A stretch of 64,000 nucleotides of DNA from Thermatribacter sp048814795 (GTDB taxonomy: Bacteria; Atribacterota; Atribacteria; Atribacterales; Thermatribacteraceae). Where the stretch lies: contig CP184673.1 in NCBI GenBank assembly GCA_048814795.1, forward strand, positions 930,001-994,000, written 5' to 3'. The translations under genes were made by a program, and so were the position numbers. The notes beneath the pieces are model-generated. The model saw only the letters and a list, made by a program, of their open reading frames with translations. It did not search any database and was not told the DNA's origin. This document shows, piece after piece, positions 26,506 to 35,848 of this stretch; position 1 is the first letter of the stretch; each line of letters starts with the position of its first letter.

Positions 26506-26557
26506 CATACACAAACTGTATACTACATGTTTACACATAGTATACGTAAGTATGAGG
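26503..26557. promoter_or_regulatory. Nested palindrome over the promoter start site
   Basis: Two inverted repeats lie one inside the other: CCTCATAC (26503-26510) with GTATGAGG (26550-26557), and GTATACTA (26518-26525) with TAGTATAC (26538-26545). TTAT and ATAA extend the outer pair imperfectly. It could be a double operator, for example for the GntR/FadR-type protein encoded at 32317, or a leader hairpin. Confidence 0.5.
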
Positions 26558-26743
26558 GAGATAAAACGAAGATGCAAGACTCTAGGTAAAAAGCTTGGAG
26601 CTTGCTAAATCGCCTTGCGAGAAAAGGAGGTGAGAGAGGTTATAACAGGTGGATTTTGAGTTGGAACTGAAATAGAGAAGGTTGATTGTGGATCTCAGTG
26701 TGTGTTGAGAAAAAGAGAAATTTTGTAGAGGGAGGGATAGTGG

Positions 26744-28003
26744 GTGAAGAAAATAAACTTAGTTTTAGCATTCTTTGTTGCTGTCTTGGTAGTCAGCATA
26801 GGAAGCATTTGTTTTGCGGGAAAAACTATTACTATTCAGGGTGTTGAGGGACAGGATGCCAAGCTGATAAGACTTATGACTCCAGAGTTTGAGAAACAAA
26901 CTGGCATAAAAGTTATCTTTGACTTTGTTACATATGAAAATGTAAGACAGAAGCAAGTTCTTGAGATGGCGGCGAAGAGAGGCACCTATGATGTGGTAAT
27001 GGTTGACGATGTTTGGGCAGCTGAGTATGCAAAGGCTGGATACTTAGAAGACCTAACTCCTTTTGTTGAGAAGTACAAATACGATCTCGAAGGAATTGTT
27101 CCTACCATACGTGACTTTGGAAAAATAGGAGATAAGCTGGTAGGTCTTCCAGTTGCTCCGGGGGCAGGTATTTTGGCATATCAGAAAGATATCCTCGAAA
27201 AAGCAGGAATCAATCCTCCGGAAACTATGGATGAATTCTTGGAAGCAGCCGGGAAACTAGCTCAGGATCTGGATAATGATGGAGTGGTAGACATCTTTGG
27301 TGTCTCCACTATGATGAAGCGCGATACAGGAACATTGGTAGAGTGGCTTCATTACCTTTGGGGATATGGAGGTGACTGGTTGAAGGACGGAAAACCAGCT
27401 TTTAACAATGAGGCAGGAAAGAAAGCGATGGAATTTCATTCCCAGCTTGGAAAATTTGCGCCTCCAGGTGCGTTAGCCACAGGTATATACGAGCACATAA
27501 CCCAGTTTGCGAGCGGAAAAGCGGTTTTCGGATATCTGCAATCGATGTGGGCTACTAACTATGAGAATCCCAAACTTTTTGCTACCAAGGTAGCTGGAAA
27601 ATTGGGGTATGTTCCTATGCCTAAGGGTCCCCAGGGCCAAGGTTCTCTTTTGTGTGGGTGGGCTTTAGGAATTCCTAAGGATTCTAAAAACAAGGAGGAA
27701 GCCTTTCAATATATTGCTTTCCTAACTGGAGAAGAGGGTCAGTGGATGTATGCTATGGCAGGAGGATGTGCAGCAAGAACTAAGCCTCTCGCCTCTCCTA
27801 TCCTTCAAGAGACATGGCCTTACTTGAAAGCTCATTATGAAGCTTCGTTAGTGGGTGTTCTTAGACCCAGAGTGCCTGAATATGTCGAGATTGAAAATAT
27901 TATGGTTCGAGAACTTTCGTTGGCTTACTCCGGAGAAAAGGGCTTTGAACAGGCCTTGAAAGATGCTGCGGCAGAAACAGAAAAAGCACTTGGAAAACAA
28001 TAG
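26744..28003 (+). CDS. ABC transporter sugar-binding protein (family 1)
   Basis: Binding protein of 419 residues. The signal peptide (NLVLAFFVAVLVVSIGSICF) precedes a mature start near GKTITIQG. Typical parts are MTPEFEKQTGIKVIFDFVTY, GTYDVVMVDDVWAAEYAKAG and FAPPGALATGIYEHITQFAS. GTG 26744 has GGAGG eight bases upstream. It is the first gene of a cluster with SDR and FAD-dependent dehydrogenases, so the cargo is probably a sugar or polyol; the family does not allow a closer call. Confidence 0.9.
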   Translation: MKKINLVLAFFVAVLVVSIGSICFAGKTITIQGVEGQDAKLIRLMTPEFEKQTGIKVIFDFVTYENVRQKQVLEMAAKRGTYDVVMVDDVWAAEYAKAGYLEDLTPFVEKYKYDLEGIVPTIRDFGKIGDKLVGLPVAPGAGILAYQKDILEKAGINPPETMDEFLEAAGKLAQDLDNDGVVDIFGVSTMMKRDTGTLVEWLHYLWGYGGDWLKDGKPAFNNEAGKKAMEFHSQLGKFAPPGALATGIYEHITQFASGKAVFGYLQSMWATNYENPKLFATKVAGKLGYVPMPKGPQGQGSLLCGWALGIPKDSKNKEEAFQYIAFLTGEEGQWMYAMAGGCAARTKPLASPILQETWPYLKAHYEASLVGVLRPRVPEYVEIENIMVRELSLAYSGEKGFEQALKDAAAETEKALGKQ

Positions 28004-28028
28004 TTAAAGTTTGATTTATACTCCCATA

Positions 28029-28077
28029 CTCCCCCATCAAAGATCCTACCCGTCTTCTAGGATCTTTGATGGGGGAG
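28029..28077 (+). terminator. 20-bp perfect stem-loop after the binding-protein gene
   Basis: Bases 28029-28048 pair perfectly with 28058-28077 across a 9-nt loop; the outer end is CTCCCCCATC/GATGGGGGAG. It stands between the binding-protein stop and the permease start, without a strict T-run (TTCTTTTA follows seven bases on). Its likely role is 3'-end protection of the binding-protein message or partial termination. Confidence 0.7.
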
Positions 28078-28116
28078 GACTCTTCTTTTAAGAATAAGTG
28101 GACAAGGAGAAGCGTA

Positions 28117-29046
28117 ATGATGAAGAACAAAAAAGCTACAAAAGGTAGCGTTAGTGGCATTTTTTATGGCGTTAACTATCCCCGAAAAACGTTCTGGTAT
28201 AGAATCTTTACCTTGCCGGCTATCCTGATTTTGTTAGGTATTGGCGTTTATCCTCTTCTATACGCTTTATACATGTCGGTACACCGTTTTTACCTCACTC
28301 GACCCTACGAAGGGGTTACTTACATAGGGTTCAAAGGTTATTTAGAACTATTTCTAGATGCGACATTTCAAAAAGCCTTTGGGAATACACTTCTTGTTTC
28401 TTTTTCAGCGACTTTATTACAGTTATTCATCGGGATTTCTGTGGGTTACCTGATTTATCTTTATTTAAAACGCCCAGCGGCATGGGTAGGAAGCCTTGTC
28501 TTGCCAATAGTAATGCCTCCAGTTGTGGCTGCTCTAATGTGGCGCTTTATGTTGCATCCGACATTGGGAGCAGTAAACTATGCACTTTACAAATTATTTC
28601 ACCTTAAATTGCACTGGCTTGCAGACCCGCGTTTGGCTTTATTTGCTGTCATAGCTGTTGATTCGTGGCAATGGACTCCATTTATCGTAATTGTTTTCTT
28701 TACTGCTCTTTGCGGCCTTCAGAAAGAAGTTATTGAAGCAGCAAAGATTGACGGAGCAAATAACTTTAAGACTCTTGTCCATATTGTCTTACCAATCTTG
28801 ACCAAGGTTATTATAGTTACTGGTCTAATAAGGTTCGTGGATCTTTTGAAATTGTTCGACGTACCCTTCATTCTTACTGGTGGGGGGCCCGGATTTTCTA
28901 CTGAAACTCTAAGTTTGTATGTTTACAGAAAAGCTTTCAAGGAGTTTAACATTGGCGCTGGTAGTGCGGGTGGAATAATCTTGATGGTTATGACGCTCAT
29001 TTTGGCTCTGGTTGTGTTTAGATCTCTAAGCAGAGGAGAGGAATAG
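28117..29046 (+). CDS. ABC sugar permease, MalF-like
   Basis: Permease of 309 residues with an N-terminal helix (LPAILILLGIGVYPLLYALY) and the EAA loop IEAAKIDGANNFKTLVHIVL. The frame extends to an ATG at 28066 inside the hairpin arm, but AAGGAG at 28104-28109 clearly selects ATG 28117. It stops one base before its partner's start, so both are translated together. Confidence 0.9.
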   Translation: MMKNKKATKGSVSGIFYGVNYPRKTFWYRIFTLPAILILLGIGVYPLLYALYMSVHRFYLTRPYEGVTYIGFKGYLELFLDATFQKAFGNTLLVSFSATLLQLFIGISVGYLIYLYLKRPAAWVGSLVLPIVMPPVVAALMWRFMLHPTLGAVNYALYKLFHLKLHWLADPRLALFAVIAVDSWQWTPFIVIVFFTALCGLQKEVIEAAKIDGANNFKTLVHIVLPILTKVIIVTGLIRFVDLLKLFDVPFILTGGGPGFSTETLSLYVYRKAFKEFNIGAGSAGGIILMVMTLILALVVFRSLSRGEE

Positions 29047-29047
29047 A

Positions 29048-29869
29048 ATGAGAGAATGGGGTGTCATGAAACTTTTGGGAGTTTTGATATGTGTTATATT
29101 TTTTCTTGTTGAGTTAGGTCCTATCTTTTGGATGGTACTTAATTCTTTTAAACCAGTAGAAGCTGTAATTAGCGAAAACCCTTTCCGGCTCTTTAGTCCC
29201 ACCTTAGATAATTACGTAAAAGTCCTTGTTTCTACAATGTTCCCGAAGAATTTGCTGAATTCCCTTATTGTTTCGGTTATTTCTCTTGGTGTGGGGCTTT
29301 CAGTCTCGATTTTGGCAGCGTTTGCTGCAATACGCCTTAGTCCTCGAAACAGTCGAGGCTTTCTTTTTTGGATACTTAGTAACAGGTTTATACCTCCTGC
29401 AAGTATAGCAGTTTCTATTTACCTAATGTGGTATAAACTTGGTCTAATTGGTAGCGCGAGTGGTTTAGCAATAGTTTATTTGACTCTTGTAATTCCCTTT
29501 GCTACTTGGATGCTATCCGGGTTTATTTCTCAGATTCCTCAAGAAGTTGAGGAGGCGGCTTTGGTCGATGGTTGTTCTCTTTCACAGGTTTTGCTTCATA
29601 TAATTCTGCCGTGTTTATCTCCTTCAATCGTTGCCGTTTCGATCTTTTGTCTCATCTTGACCTGGAACGAACTCCTTTTCGCAAGCATTTTAACCCAAGC
29701 ACATTCAGCAACTGTAGCAGTGGGGGTGGCAGCCTTTGTGGGATTATTTGATATTGATTGGGGAGCTACTTATGCGGCTGGGGTTTTAGCCACTGTACCC
29801 GTTTATGTTTATGCTCTTTTGACCAGGAAAAGACTTGTTGAAAATCTTACCTTAGGGGCTGTCAAGTAG
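29048..29869 (+). CDS. ABC sugar permease, MalG-like
   Basis: Permease of 273 residues with six helices and the EAA loop EEAALVDGCSLSQVLLHIIL. The start at ATG 29048 lies directly behind the MalF-like gene, whose purine-rich end (GCAGAGGAGAGG) provides the ribosome binding site. The C-terminus RLVENLTLGAVK is normal for the family. Confidence 0.9.
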   Translation: MREWGVMKLLGVLICVIFFLVELGPIFWMVLNSFKPVEAVISENPFRLFSPTLDNYVKVLVSTMFPKNLLNSLIVSVISLGVGLSVSILAAFAAIRLSPRNSRGFLFWILSNRFIPPASIAVSIYLMWYKLGLIGSASGLAIVYLTLVIPFATWMLSGFISQIPQEVEEAALVDGCSLSQVLLHIILPCLSPSIVAVSIFCLILTWNELLFASILTQAHSATVAVGVAAFVGLFDIDWGATYAAGVLATVPVYVYALLTRKRLVENLTLGAVK

Positions 29870-29900
29870 ATAGCCAACTAAGTAACAAGAGGTGATCAGA

Positions 29901-30653
29901 GTGGGTGAATTGAAAAAAAGAGTTTGTTTAGTTACTGGAGGAAGCAAAGGGATTGGAGAGGGGATTGTAAAGGAACTCATCAATGAAGGGGCGTTTGTAG
30001 TTAATTTTGATAAATCGCCTCCTGCTTACGAGGAGAAAAGGGTGGACTATTTTTGTGGAGATGTTTGTGAGGAAACATTAGTAAGAGAAGTTATAAAGTA
30101 TACAGTGGAAAAGTTTGGTCGCATAGACGTAATGGTTAATAATGCAGGAGTTAGTTTGGTAGCTCCTGCTGTGGAAACAGAAATAGAAGATTGGGAAAGA
30201 GTTATTAAAGTTAACTTAACTGGTGTTTTTCTTTTTTGTAAGCACGTCATTCCTATTATGAGAGCTCAAAAAAAGGGAGCAATAATAAATATTGCTTCTC
30301 CTGTAGCCATATCTCCTATGAAATATTTGTCTTGCTATGCGGCAAGTAAAGCAGGGGTAATAGCGTTTACAAAAACCCTTAGCTTAGAAGAAGCTCCTTA
30401 TAACATAAGAGCTAATTCAGTGTGTCCAGGTTTTGTAAAGACAGAGATATGGGAATATACTTCCAAGTGCCTAGCAGAAATTGAGGGGAAGAAACCCGAG
30501 GATATTATTACCGACATTGAGAACTCTATACCCTTAGGTAGAGGTGGGAAACCAGAGGATATTGCCAAGATGGTGGTTTTTCTTGCTTCGGACCGAGCGA
30601 GTTGGGTGACTGGACAAACGATCTGTGTAAATGGAGGAGATGTAACATATTGA
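29901..30653 (+). CDS. Short-chain dehydrogenase/reductase (SDR)
   Basis: Classical SDR of about 250 residues that oxidises or reduces a sugar, polyol or ketoacid with NAD(P). The cofactor loop is VTGGSKGIGEGIV, the structural motif NNAGVSLVAPA, and the catalytic tetrad includes the YAASKAG tyrosine and lysine plus the serine of INIASPVAIS. The end is VTGQTICVNGGDVTY, as usual. GTG 29892 lies inside the purine tract; AAGAGGTGA fits GTG 29901 better. It lies between the permeases and the FAD oxidoreductase gene, suggesting consecutive redox steps on the imported substrate. Confidence 0.85.
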   Translation: MGELKKRVCLVTGGSKGIGEGIVKELINEGAFVVNFDKSPPAYEEKRVDYFCGDVCEETLVREVIKYTVEKFGRIDVMVNNAGVSLVAPAVETEIEDWERVIKVNLTGVFLFCKHVIPIMRAQKKGAIINIASPVAISPMKYLSCYAASKAGVIAFTKTLSLEEAPYNIRANSVCPGFVKTEIWEYTSKCLAEIEGKKPEDIITDIENSIPLGRGGKPEDIAKMVVFLASDRASWVTGQTICVNGGDVTY

Positions 30654-30681
30654 AGATACTGAGTGAAGGAGGTAGATTCAA

Positions 30682-32046
30682 TTGAAAGTAGAACTTGAAG
30701 TGAAGGATTTTGGTAACTTTGATGTAGTGATAATCGGAGGAGGTTCAGCGGGAGCTATAGCTGCTGTTGCATGTTCGCGAATGGGTGTTAAGACCTTGCT
30801 TATAGAAAGGTTTAATTGTTTTGGTGGGATGGTGACTGCAGGATTGTTGGGTTCTTTCGGGACCTGGAATGACCATCAGGAATTGGTTGTTGGTGGAATT
30901 CCAATAGAATTTCTCGAAAAATTGCGTAGTTCTGGCGTAACAGTTGGTGACCCGGTTCGTGACGATTTTGTTCACTATGACATTGAGGTGGCTAAAAAGG
31001 TTTATGATGAGATGATTTGTGAAGCGGGATGTGAATTTCTCTTGAACTCCTTTGTTTGTGACGTAGAGGTAGATAGGGGTTTAATTACGGGAGTAGTTTT
31101 TGCAACTGTAGATGGTCTCGCTTTTGCAAGAGGAAAATTTTTTATTGATTGCAGTGGTGATGCTTTGGTAGCTACCCTTGCTGGCTGTCCTGTAGTTGTA
31201 GGAAGGGAGAAAGACGGGAAGATTATGCCTGCTTCCATGATGCTTAAAATCGGTGGTGTAAACATAGAAAGGCTCCATAAACTTTACCAAGAGGAACATC
31301 CCGAGTGGGTGGGAGATGTTTTTGCCAACAGGTCTTATCAGGGATTCATGAAAGTTGGAGTAGAAGAAGAACTAGAAGAAGCTGCTTCTCGAGGCCTTCT
31401 TAGTCCTTTAGCGGAGGAGACTAGGCACTGGTTTGTGGGAATGGCTAGTACGCCGAGAGAAGGAGAAATCATGTTGAATGTTCATGGGGCTGTGGAAAAG
31501 AATCTTTTAGAGCCTTGGGAAAGGTCGAGGTCCGAAGTAGAGGCGAGGGCGAGAGCGTGGGCTATCGCTGAGTGTCTTAAAAATTTTGTCCCTGGGTTTG
31601 AAAATTCATACGTTTCGTGTAGTGCTCCTCTTTTAGGGATAAGAGAGACTAGAAAGATCGTTGGGGAGTACGTATTGACTGCAGAAGATATTCTTAGTGG
31701 AAGAAAATTTGATGATGGTATAGCTTTTGGTTCTTGCTATTTGGCTGTTCACGATCCAGAAGGGAGGGAAATTTCAAAAGATTCTCTACCTAAAGGTCAC
31801 AAGTACCATATTCCTTTCCGATCTCTGATTCCGAGAGGAATGGAGAATCTGTTGGTTGCTGGTCGATGCATCAGTGTGACTCACGAAGCTCTTGGATCAA
31901 CAAGAATTGTTCCTACTTGCATGGCGGAAGGTCAAGCAGCGGGAGTAGCGGCTGCTCTTGCTGTTAAAGAGGGTGTTTCTAATATAAGAAAACTGAATGT
32001 TGACAAGCTTAAAGAGAGTATTAAAAAAGTAGGCGGACGCCTTTAA
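30682..32046 (+). CDS. FAD-dependent oxidoreductase (FAD_oxidored family)
   Basis: A 454-residue flavoprotein of the PF12831 type. The N-terminal dinucleotide-binding motif is FDVVIIGGGSAGAIAAVACS, followed by LLIERFNCFGGMVTAGLLGS; the C-terminal FAD motif is NLLVAGRCISVTHEALGSTR, then PTCMAEGQAAGVAAALAV. Such proteins oxidise sugars or related small molecules; the acceptor is unknown. TTG 30682 has AAGGAGGT eight bases upstream. It follows the SDR gene closely and precedes a GntR regulator in the same direction. Confidence 0.85.
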   Translation: MKVELEVKDFGNFDVVIIGGGSAGAIAAVACSRMGVKTLLIERFNCFGGMVTAGLLGSFGTWNDHQELVVGGIPIEFLEKLRSSGVTVGDPVRDDFVHYDIEVAKKVYDEMICEAGCEFLLNSFVCDVEVDRGLITGVVFATVDGLAFARGKFFIDCSGDALVATLAGCPVVVGREKDGKIMPASMMLKIGGVNIERLHKLYQEEHPEWVGDVFANRSYQGFMKVGVEEELEEAASRGLLSPLAEETRHWFVGMASTPREGEIMLNVHGAVEKNLLEPWERSRSEVEARARAWAIAECLKNFVPGFENSYVSCSAPLLGIRETRKIVGEYVLTAEDILSGRKFDDGIAFGSCYLAVHDPEGREISKDSLPKGHKYHIPFRSLIPRGMENLLVAGRCISVTHEALGSTRIVPTCMAEGQAAGVAAALAVKEGVSNIRKLNVDKLKESIKKVGGRL

Positions 32047-32316
32047 GTAGCAACTAATGAGTAAATTGAAGAGCGTCTGAAGAGGGAGCACAAAGTTAAA
32101 CATATAAGGAAAATTTGGATTCAGCTTAATAAAGGTACTTTGTTGATAAGCAGAAAATGGTATTTGTAGAAGTTAAGAGAATGGGGTGTAGTAGATCATT
32201 AAGAAATCGAGTTTATGCTTTTCGTTGAATTCTTTATGTTATAGCTGGGGTTGACAAGTCGGACGCTTCTATTTATTTGGAGAGTATAGAAGAAAATAAG
32301 AAAGGAGTAAAAGCGG

Positions 32317-32934
32317 TTGTCTTTAACAGAAAAGGTTTATCGTCAGCTAAAAGAACTTATTCTCTCTAATAAGTATCCTCCGGGTTCCCCGCTCTCGGAA
32401 GGAGCGCTTACTAAGAAATTGAGAGTGAGCAGAACTCCAGTGAGAGAAGCATTGCGAAAGCTAGAACAAGACGGGCTTGTTAAGATTGTTCCACGTCGGG
32501 GAGCCTTTGTAGCAGGGATCTCTACGCAGAGACTTTGGGAAATATTCAAAGTAAGAGAAATTATAGAACCAGAACTGGCCAGACTGGCTACTCCCTCTAT
32601 TTCCTTTGAGGAGATTTGTGCTCTGGAGGAGGAGTTAGTTGCCCTTCAAAAAGCTGAGAGCTTAGACCCCCTCAAAGCTCATGAGGTAGGTGGTAAAGTG
32701 CATCAGCTCATTCTTGAGGCTATTGGTAACTCCCTCCTCCGCCAATTCATGGAGAGTCTTCAGACTGATATCGCGAGGACTTGTTACTTTGCCATGTCAA
32801 AGCCAGAAAACATAGCAAAGTTTCTGCATCAACATTTAGAGATAGTAAGAGCCATAAAAGATAGAGATCCAGAGAGGGCGAAACAGAAGATGTTAGAACA
32901 TGTTTTAGAGACCAAGAGATCAATACTTGGCTAA
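32317..32934 (+). CDS. GntR family regulator (FadR/FCD subfamily)
   Basis: A 205-residue regulator. The winged helix-turn-helix (SEGALTKKLRVSRTPVREAL, then RKLEQDGLVKIVPRRGAFVA) is followed by an all-helical FCD effector domain with the usual acidic and histidine ligands (VHQLILEAIGNSLLRQF, HQHLEIVRAIKDRDPERAKQ). FCD proteins sense carboxylates or sugar acids. TTG 32317 is preceded by AAAGGAG. A candidate TTGACA lies at 32251 but without a good -10. It may control this cluster through the palindromes at 26503-26557. Confidence 0.85.
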   Translation: MSLTEKVYRQLKELILSNKYPPGSPLSEGALTKKLRVSRTPVREALRKLEQDGLVKIVPRRGAFVAGISTQRLWEIFKVREIIEPELARLATPSISFEEICALEEELVALQKAESLDPLKAHEVGGKVHQLILEAIGNSLLRQFMESLQTDIARTCYFAMSKPENIAKFLHQHLEIVRAIKDRDPERAKQKMLEHVLETKRSILG

Positions 32935-33104
32935 TGTTTGATTTTCGGGAAAATGAAATAACATTAGGGTGCGAGCTTCGCGGTTGCCCCCCTGGTTATT
33001 GTGGGTAGAAAAGTAAGCAGATTCATAATCTTTTGCTTACGGTTATAAAGCAGATGGCTACAGGATTTTACAGAGATTAAAACTTTATGAAGGAGGAAAG
33101 AGAA

Positions 33105-33515
33105 ATGCAACGATGTGATTTTCCAGAAGCTTCTCCTGAAGAACGACGCAAATACGTTGTACGCCCCCTTGAAGAAGTGCCTCTTGTGGAGCTTGTCAAA
33201 GGATCTTTCAGTCACCTGATTTGGGGAAAGAATGTTATGGTAAGTTTTCTGACTATGAAGGCGGGAAGTACCTTTGAAATCCATTCTCATCCCAATGAAC
33301 AAGTTATGATTGTGCTTGAGGGTTATTGCGATGAGATAATAGAAGGCAAAGTGTATAGGGTGGAAAAAGGAGACGTCATTATTATTCCTCCGAATGTTCC
33401 TCATGGTGCAATCATAGGCGACGTGGATTGTAAGGTTATCGATATCTTCTCTCCCCCCAGAGAGGATTACAAGAAAAAGTTAGAAGAGATAACAACAGAA
33501 GAGAAAGATAGATAG
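33105..33515 (+). CDS. Cupin domain protein
   Basis: Small single-domain cupin of 136 residues. The first cupin motif is TFEIHSHPNEQVMIVLEGYC (His, His, Glu ligands) and the second PPNVPHGAIIGD (His ligand), so a metal site is likely. Such proteins may be isomerases, epimerases or ligand sensors. AAGGAGG at 33090-33096 selects ATG 33105 rather than ATG 33087. It lies between the GntR gene and the M24 peptidase-like gene. Confidence 0.8.
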   Translation: MQRCDFPEASPEERRKYVVRPLEEVPLVELVKGSFSHLIWGKNVMVSFLTMKAGSTFEIHSHPNEQVMIVLEGYCDEIIEGKVYRVEKGDVIIIPPNVPHGAIIGDVDCKVIDIFSPPREDYKKKLEEITTEEKDR

Positions 33516-33565
33516 TTAGTAAAAGAATTCAGCATTTTATCGCTTTCTTGTTGGGAGGAGTAGGG

Positions 33566-34678
33566 ATGAGGCTTTTTCCTCAAGAAGAATTTGAAGTTCG
33601 CCTGGGGCGTGTGCGAGAAAAGATGATTCAGGAGAAAATCGATTATTTAGTTATTCCGAGCAACGTAGAAAATGATTTCTTATATATTGCTGGCTATCAG
33701 CCTGTGTACGGTGAAGCAGTGATTGTAATCCCGCTGGGGAAGGAACCGCTACTCTTCTTTAATACCGAGTGGGATAAAGAAAGGATTGAGAACAGTACAT
33801 ATGTAGAGGACATAAGAGCGGTTGAAGATCCTGTCATTGGTTCTTGTAGTTATCTCAAAAGCTTTGATGCTGATTCTATAGGAGTGGTTGGATACTGGGA
33901 ACTTCCCTACAGAGTTTTTAAGAACGTTGAGTCGTTTCTTAGTGGGAAGGTGAGAGATGCTTCAATCTGCCTCAGAGAGGTGAGACTTCGTTGCAGCGAT
34001 TGGGAGATAGAGTGTTACCAGAAGGCGGTTGCCATTGCGGAAGCCGGAATGCTTAGGGCTGTGGAGATTCTAAAAAGCTTACAGGAGGATATTTCAGAAC
34101 GGGAACTTGCTCAAGAGATCCAAATTGCAATGGATAGAGAGGAATTTGGCGGATTTTCCGGTGTATGTGTGGGTTCTGGACAAAGGAGTGCACAACCCGT
34201 TGCACTTCCAACGGATAAAGTTATCCACCCTGGAGAGTTCATAGTAATCGATGTAGGAGGAGCTTATCGGGAATACTGCAGCGACATATGCCGAACTTTT
34301 GTTGTTGGAGAGGTTGCTGAACCCAAGAAAAAGCTGTTAAAAGCAGTAAAAGATGTTCTCGAGATCCTTATTAAGGATATACGACCTGGTGTTTCAACCC
34401 AATGGGTACAAGAAAAAGCTCGTGAACTTTTTGCGGGCCAGGGGTTTTCCTCTGGCTTTTTGCATCATGTTGGTCACGATCTTGGCTTTAAGCCTGGAGA
34501 ACTGGTGAATTTCAAAAAGGACGATATGGAACTTGGCGAGGGTATGGTTTTTGCGCTGGAGCCAGCGCTTTACTTTCACGATCAAGGAGGAGTACGCATC
34601 GAAAATGACGTATTGCTTACAGCCTCAGGACCGGTTTCTTTAAATCAGCTTCCGCTTCTTTTTCCAGAGTTGTCCTAA
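33566..34678 (+). CDS. M24 family metallopeptidase (Xaa-Pro/creatinase-like)
   Basis: Pita-bread-fold enzyme of 370 residues with an N-terminal creatinase-like domain and a C-terminal catalytic domain. The five metal ligands are present: the two aspartates of VIDVGGAYREYCSDICRTF, the histidine of LHHVGHDLG, and the glutamates of FALEPALY and VRIENDVLL. It could be an aminopeptidase P or a creatinase-like hydrolase; in a sugar cluster the latter type is possible. GGGAGGAG gives ATG 33566 a good site, so the TTG at 33548 is not the start. Confidence 0.85.
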   Translation: MRLFPQEEFEVRLGRVREKMIQEKIDYLVIPSNVENDFLYIAGYQPVYGEAVIVIPLGKEPLLFFNTEWDKERIENSTYVEDIRAVEDPVIGSCSYLKSFDADSIGVVGYWELPYRVFKNVESFLSGKVRDASICLREVRLRCSDWEIECYQKAVAIAEAGMLRAVEILKSLQEDISERELAQEIQIAMDREEFGGFSGVCVGSGQRSAQPVALPTDKVIHPGEFIVIDVGGAYREYCSDICRTFVVGEVAEPKKKLLKAVKDVLEILIKDIRPGVSTQWVQEKARELFAGQGFSSGFLHHVGHDLGFKPGELVNFKKDDMELGEGMVFALEPALYFHDQGGVRIENDVLLTASGPVSLNQLPLLFPELS

Positions 34679-34735
34679 AGAAAATTGATTGTAGATGTGG
34701 CAAGAGGGGAAGTGAGTGATAGGACTTCGAGCAGT

Positions 34736-34861
34736 ATGTATATAATTGCTCTGGATTTTGGGACTTCCTCTTTGAAGAGTGCGATCTTAAACGAACAATG
34801 TGATGTGCTGGCTTCATCCAAAGTAGAGTATGAGCTTATTTTCAGGAGGTGGACTTTTTGA
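34736..34861 (+). pseudogene. FGGY carbohydrate kinase, N-terminal fragment
   Basis: A 41-codon frame beginning MYIIALDFGTSSLKSAILNE, the unmistakable phosphate-binding start of FGGY-family sugar kinases, continues for about 20 residues of the first strand-turn-strand and stops at a TGA that overlaps the start region of the PfkB kinase gene. The remaining 450 or so residues are missing. Probably a deletion that removed the kinase and brought the PfkB gene next to it. Confidence 0.7.
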
Positions 34862-35823
34862 CTATAGATATTCTGGGTTATGGTGAGCCTCTTATTCGTT
34901 TGTCTCCAGAGAGATTTAAGACATTCCTTAAAAGTGATTGCTGGAACGCTGAAATAGGCGGAGCCGAAGCTAATGTGCTTGTTGGATGTTCTCTTTTAGG
35001 GCTGAAAACCCAGCTCATAAGTGCACTTCCCGATAATTTTCTGGGGCACAAGGTAATGCGAGAACTGATGAAGTTCGGTGTGGGGATTGATTATCTGAAA
35101 TTGCTGAAACGTGGAAGGATGGGTTTTTATTTTTTAGAGTTTGCTCACAGGATGAGAGGAGGAGAGGTCTTATACGATCGTGAGGGATCTGCTTTCTCTC
35201 TTTGGGAAATAGGAGACAAGGAATTATCTGTGTTATCTCAAGCTTCACTTTTGCATCTAACTGGTATTACCCCACCCCTTAGTCAAGTTTGTGCTACCAA
35301 TGTAAAAAAGATTTTGTTGTCAAAGCCTCCATCTTTGAGGGTGTCTTTTGATTTGAACTATAGAAGTAAGTTGTGGAGCCCTCAGGAATGTCTGAAGTTT
35401 GTTAAAGAAATTGCAAAGTACGTTGATATAATGTTCGTTAAGCGTGAGGAACTTGGTTCTATTTTTGGCTGTCGGAGCCACTCTATATGGGAGGACTTAG
35501 AAATGCTTCGGGGATTAATTGGCGATAAGGTTTATGTTGTAACTGCAGCGGAAGAAGGATGTTTTGTGTCAGCTGGTAATCTTCAGATTCATCAGCCTGC
35601 TTTTGCTGCGGAAACTGTAGATCCAATAGGGGCAGGAGATGCTTTTGTGGCAGGTTTCCTCTATGCTTATATTACTGGCAGAAGTTTGAAAGAAGCAGCT
35701 ATCTGGGGTAACGCTATGGCCTCTTTGAAATTAGGTGTAGTAGGAGATATTCCTGCGTTCGATCGATCTTTTGTAGAAAGGTTGATTATGTCTTGTGGTT
35801 TGTTGGAAGAGATTAATCGTTAA
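34858..35823 (+). CDS. PfkB family sugar kinase
   Basis: Ribokinase-family enzyme of about 321 residues that phosphorylates a sugar or keto-deoxy acid such as 2-keto-3-deoxygluconate. The N-terminal sugar-binding part includes WNAEIGGAEANVLVGCSLLG; the catalytic and anion-hole motif is ETVDPIGAGDAFVAGFLYAY, with the base in DAF. AGGAGG at 34844-34849 overlaps GTG 34849, so TTG 34858 is the better start. Last intact gene of the third cluster; it overlaps the FGGY kinase fragment upstream. Confidence 0.85.
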   Translation: MTIDILGYGEPLIRLSPERFKTFLKSDCWNAEIGGAEANVLVGCSLLGLKTQLISALPDNFLGHKVMRELMKFGVGIDYLKLLKRGRMGFYFLEFAHRMRGGEVLYDREGSAFSLWEIGDKELSVLSQASLLHLTGITPPLSQVCATNVKKILLSKPPSLRVSFDLNYRSKLWSPQECLKFVKEIAKYVDIMFVKREELGSIFGCRSHSIWEDLEMLRGLIGDKVYVVTAAEEGCFVSAGNLQIHQPAFAAETVDPIGAGDAFVAGFLYAYITGRSLKEAAIWGNAMASLKLGVVGDIPAFDRSFVERLIMSCGLLEEINR

Positions 35824-35848
35824 AAGTAGCAAAAGCGAAAAAATCGAG

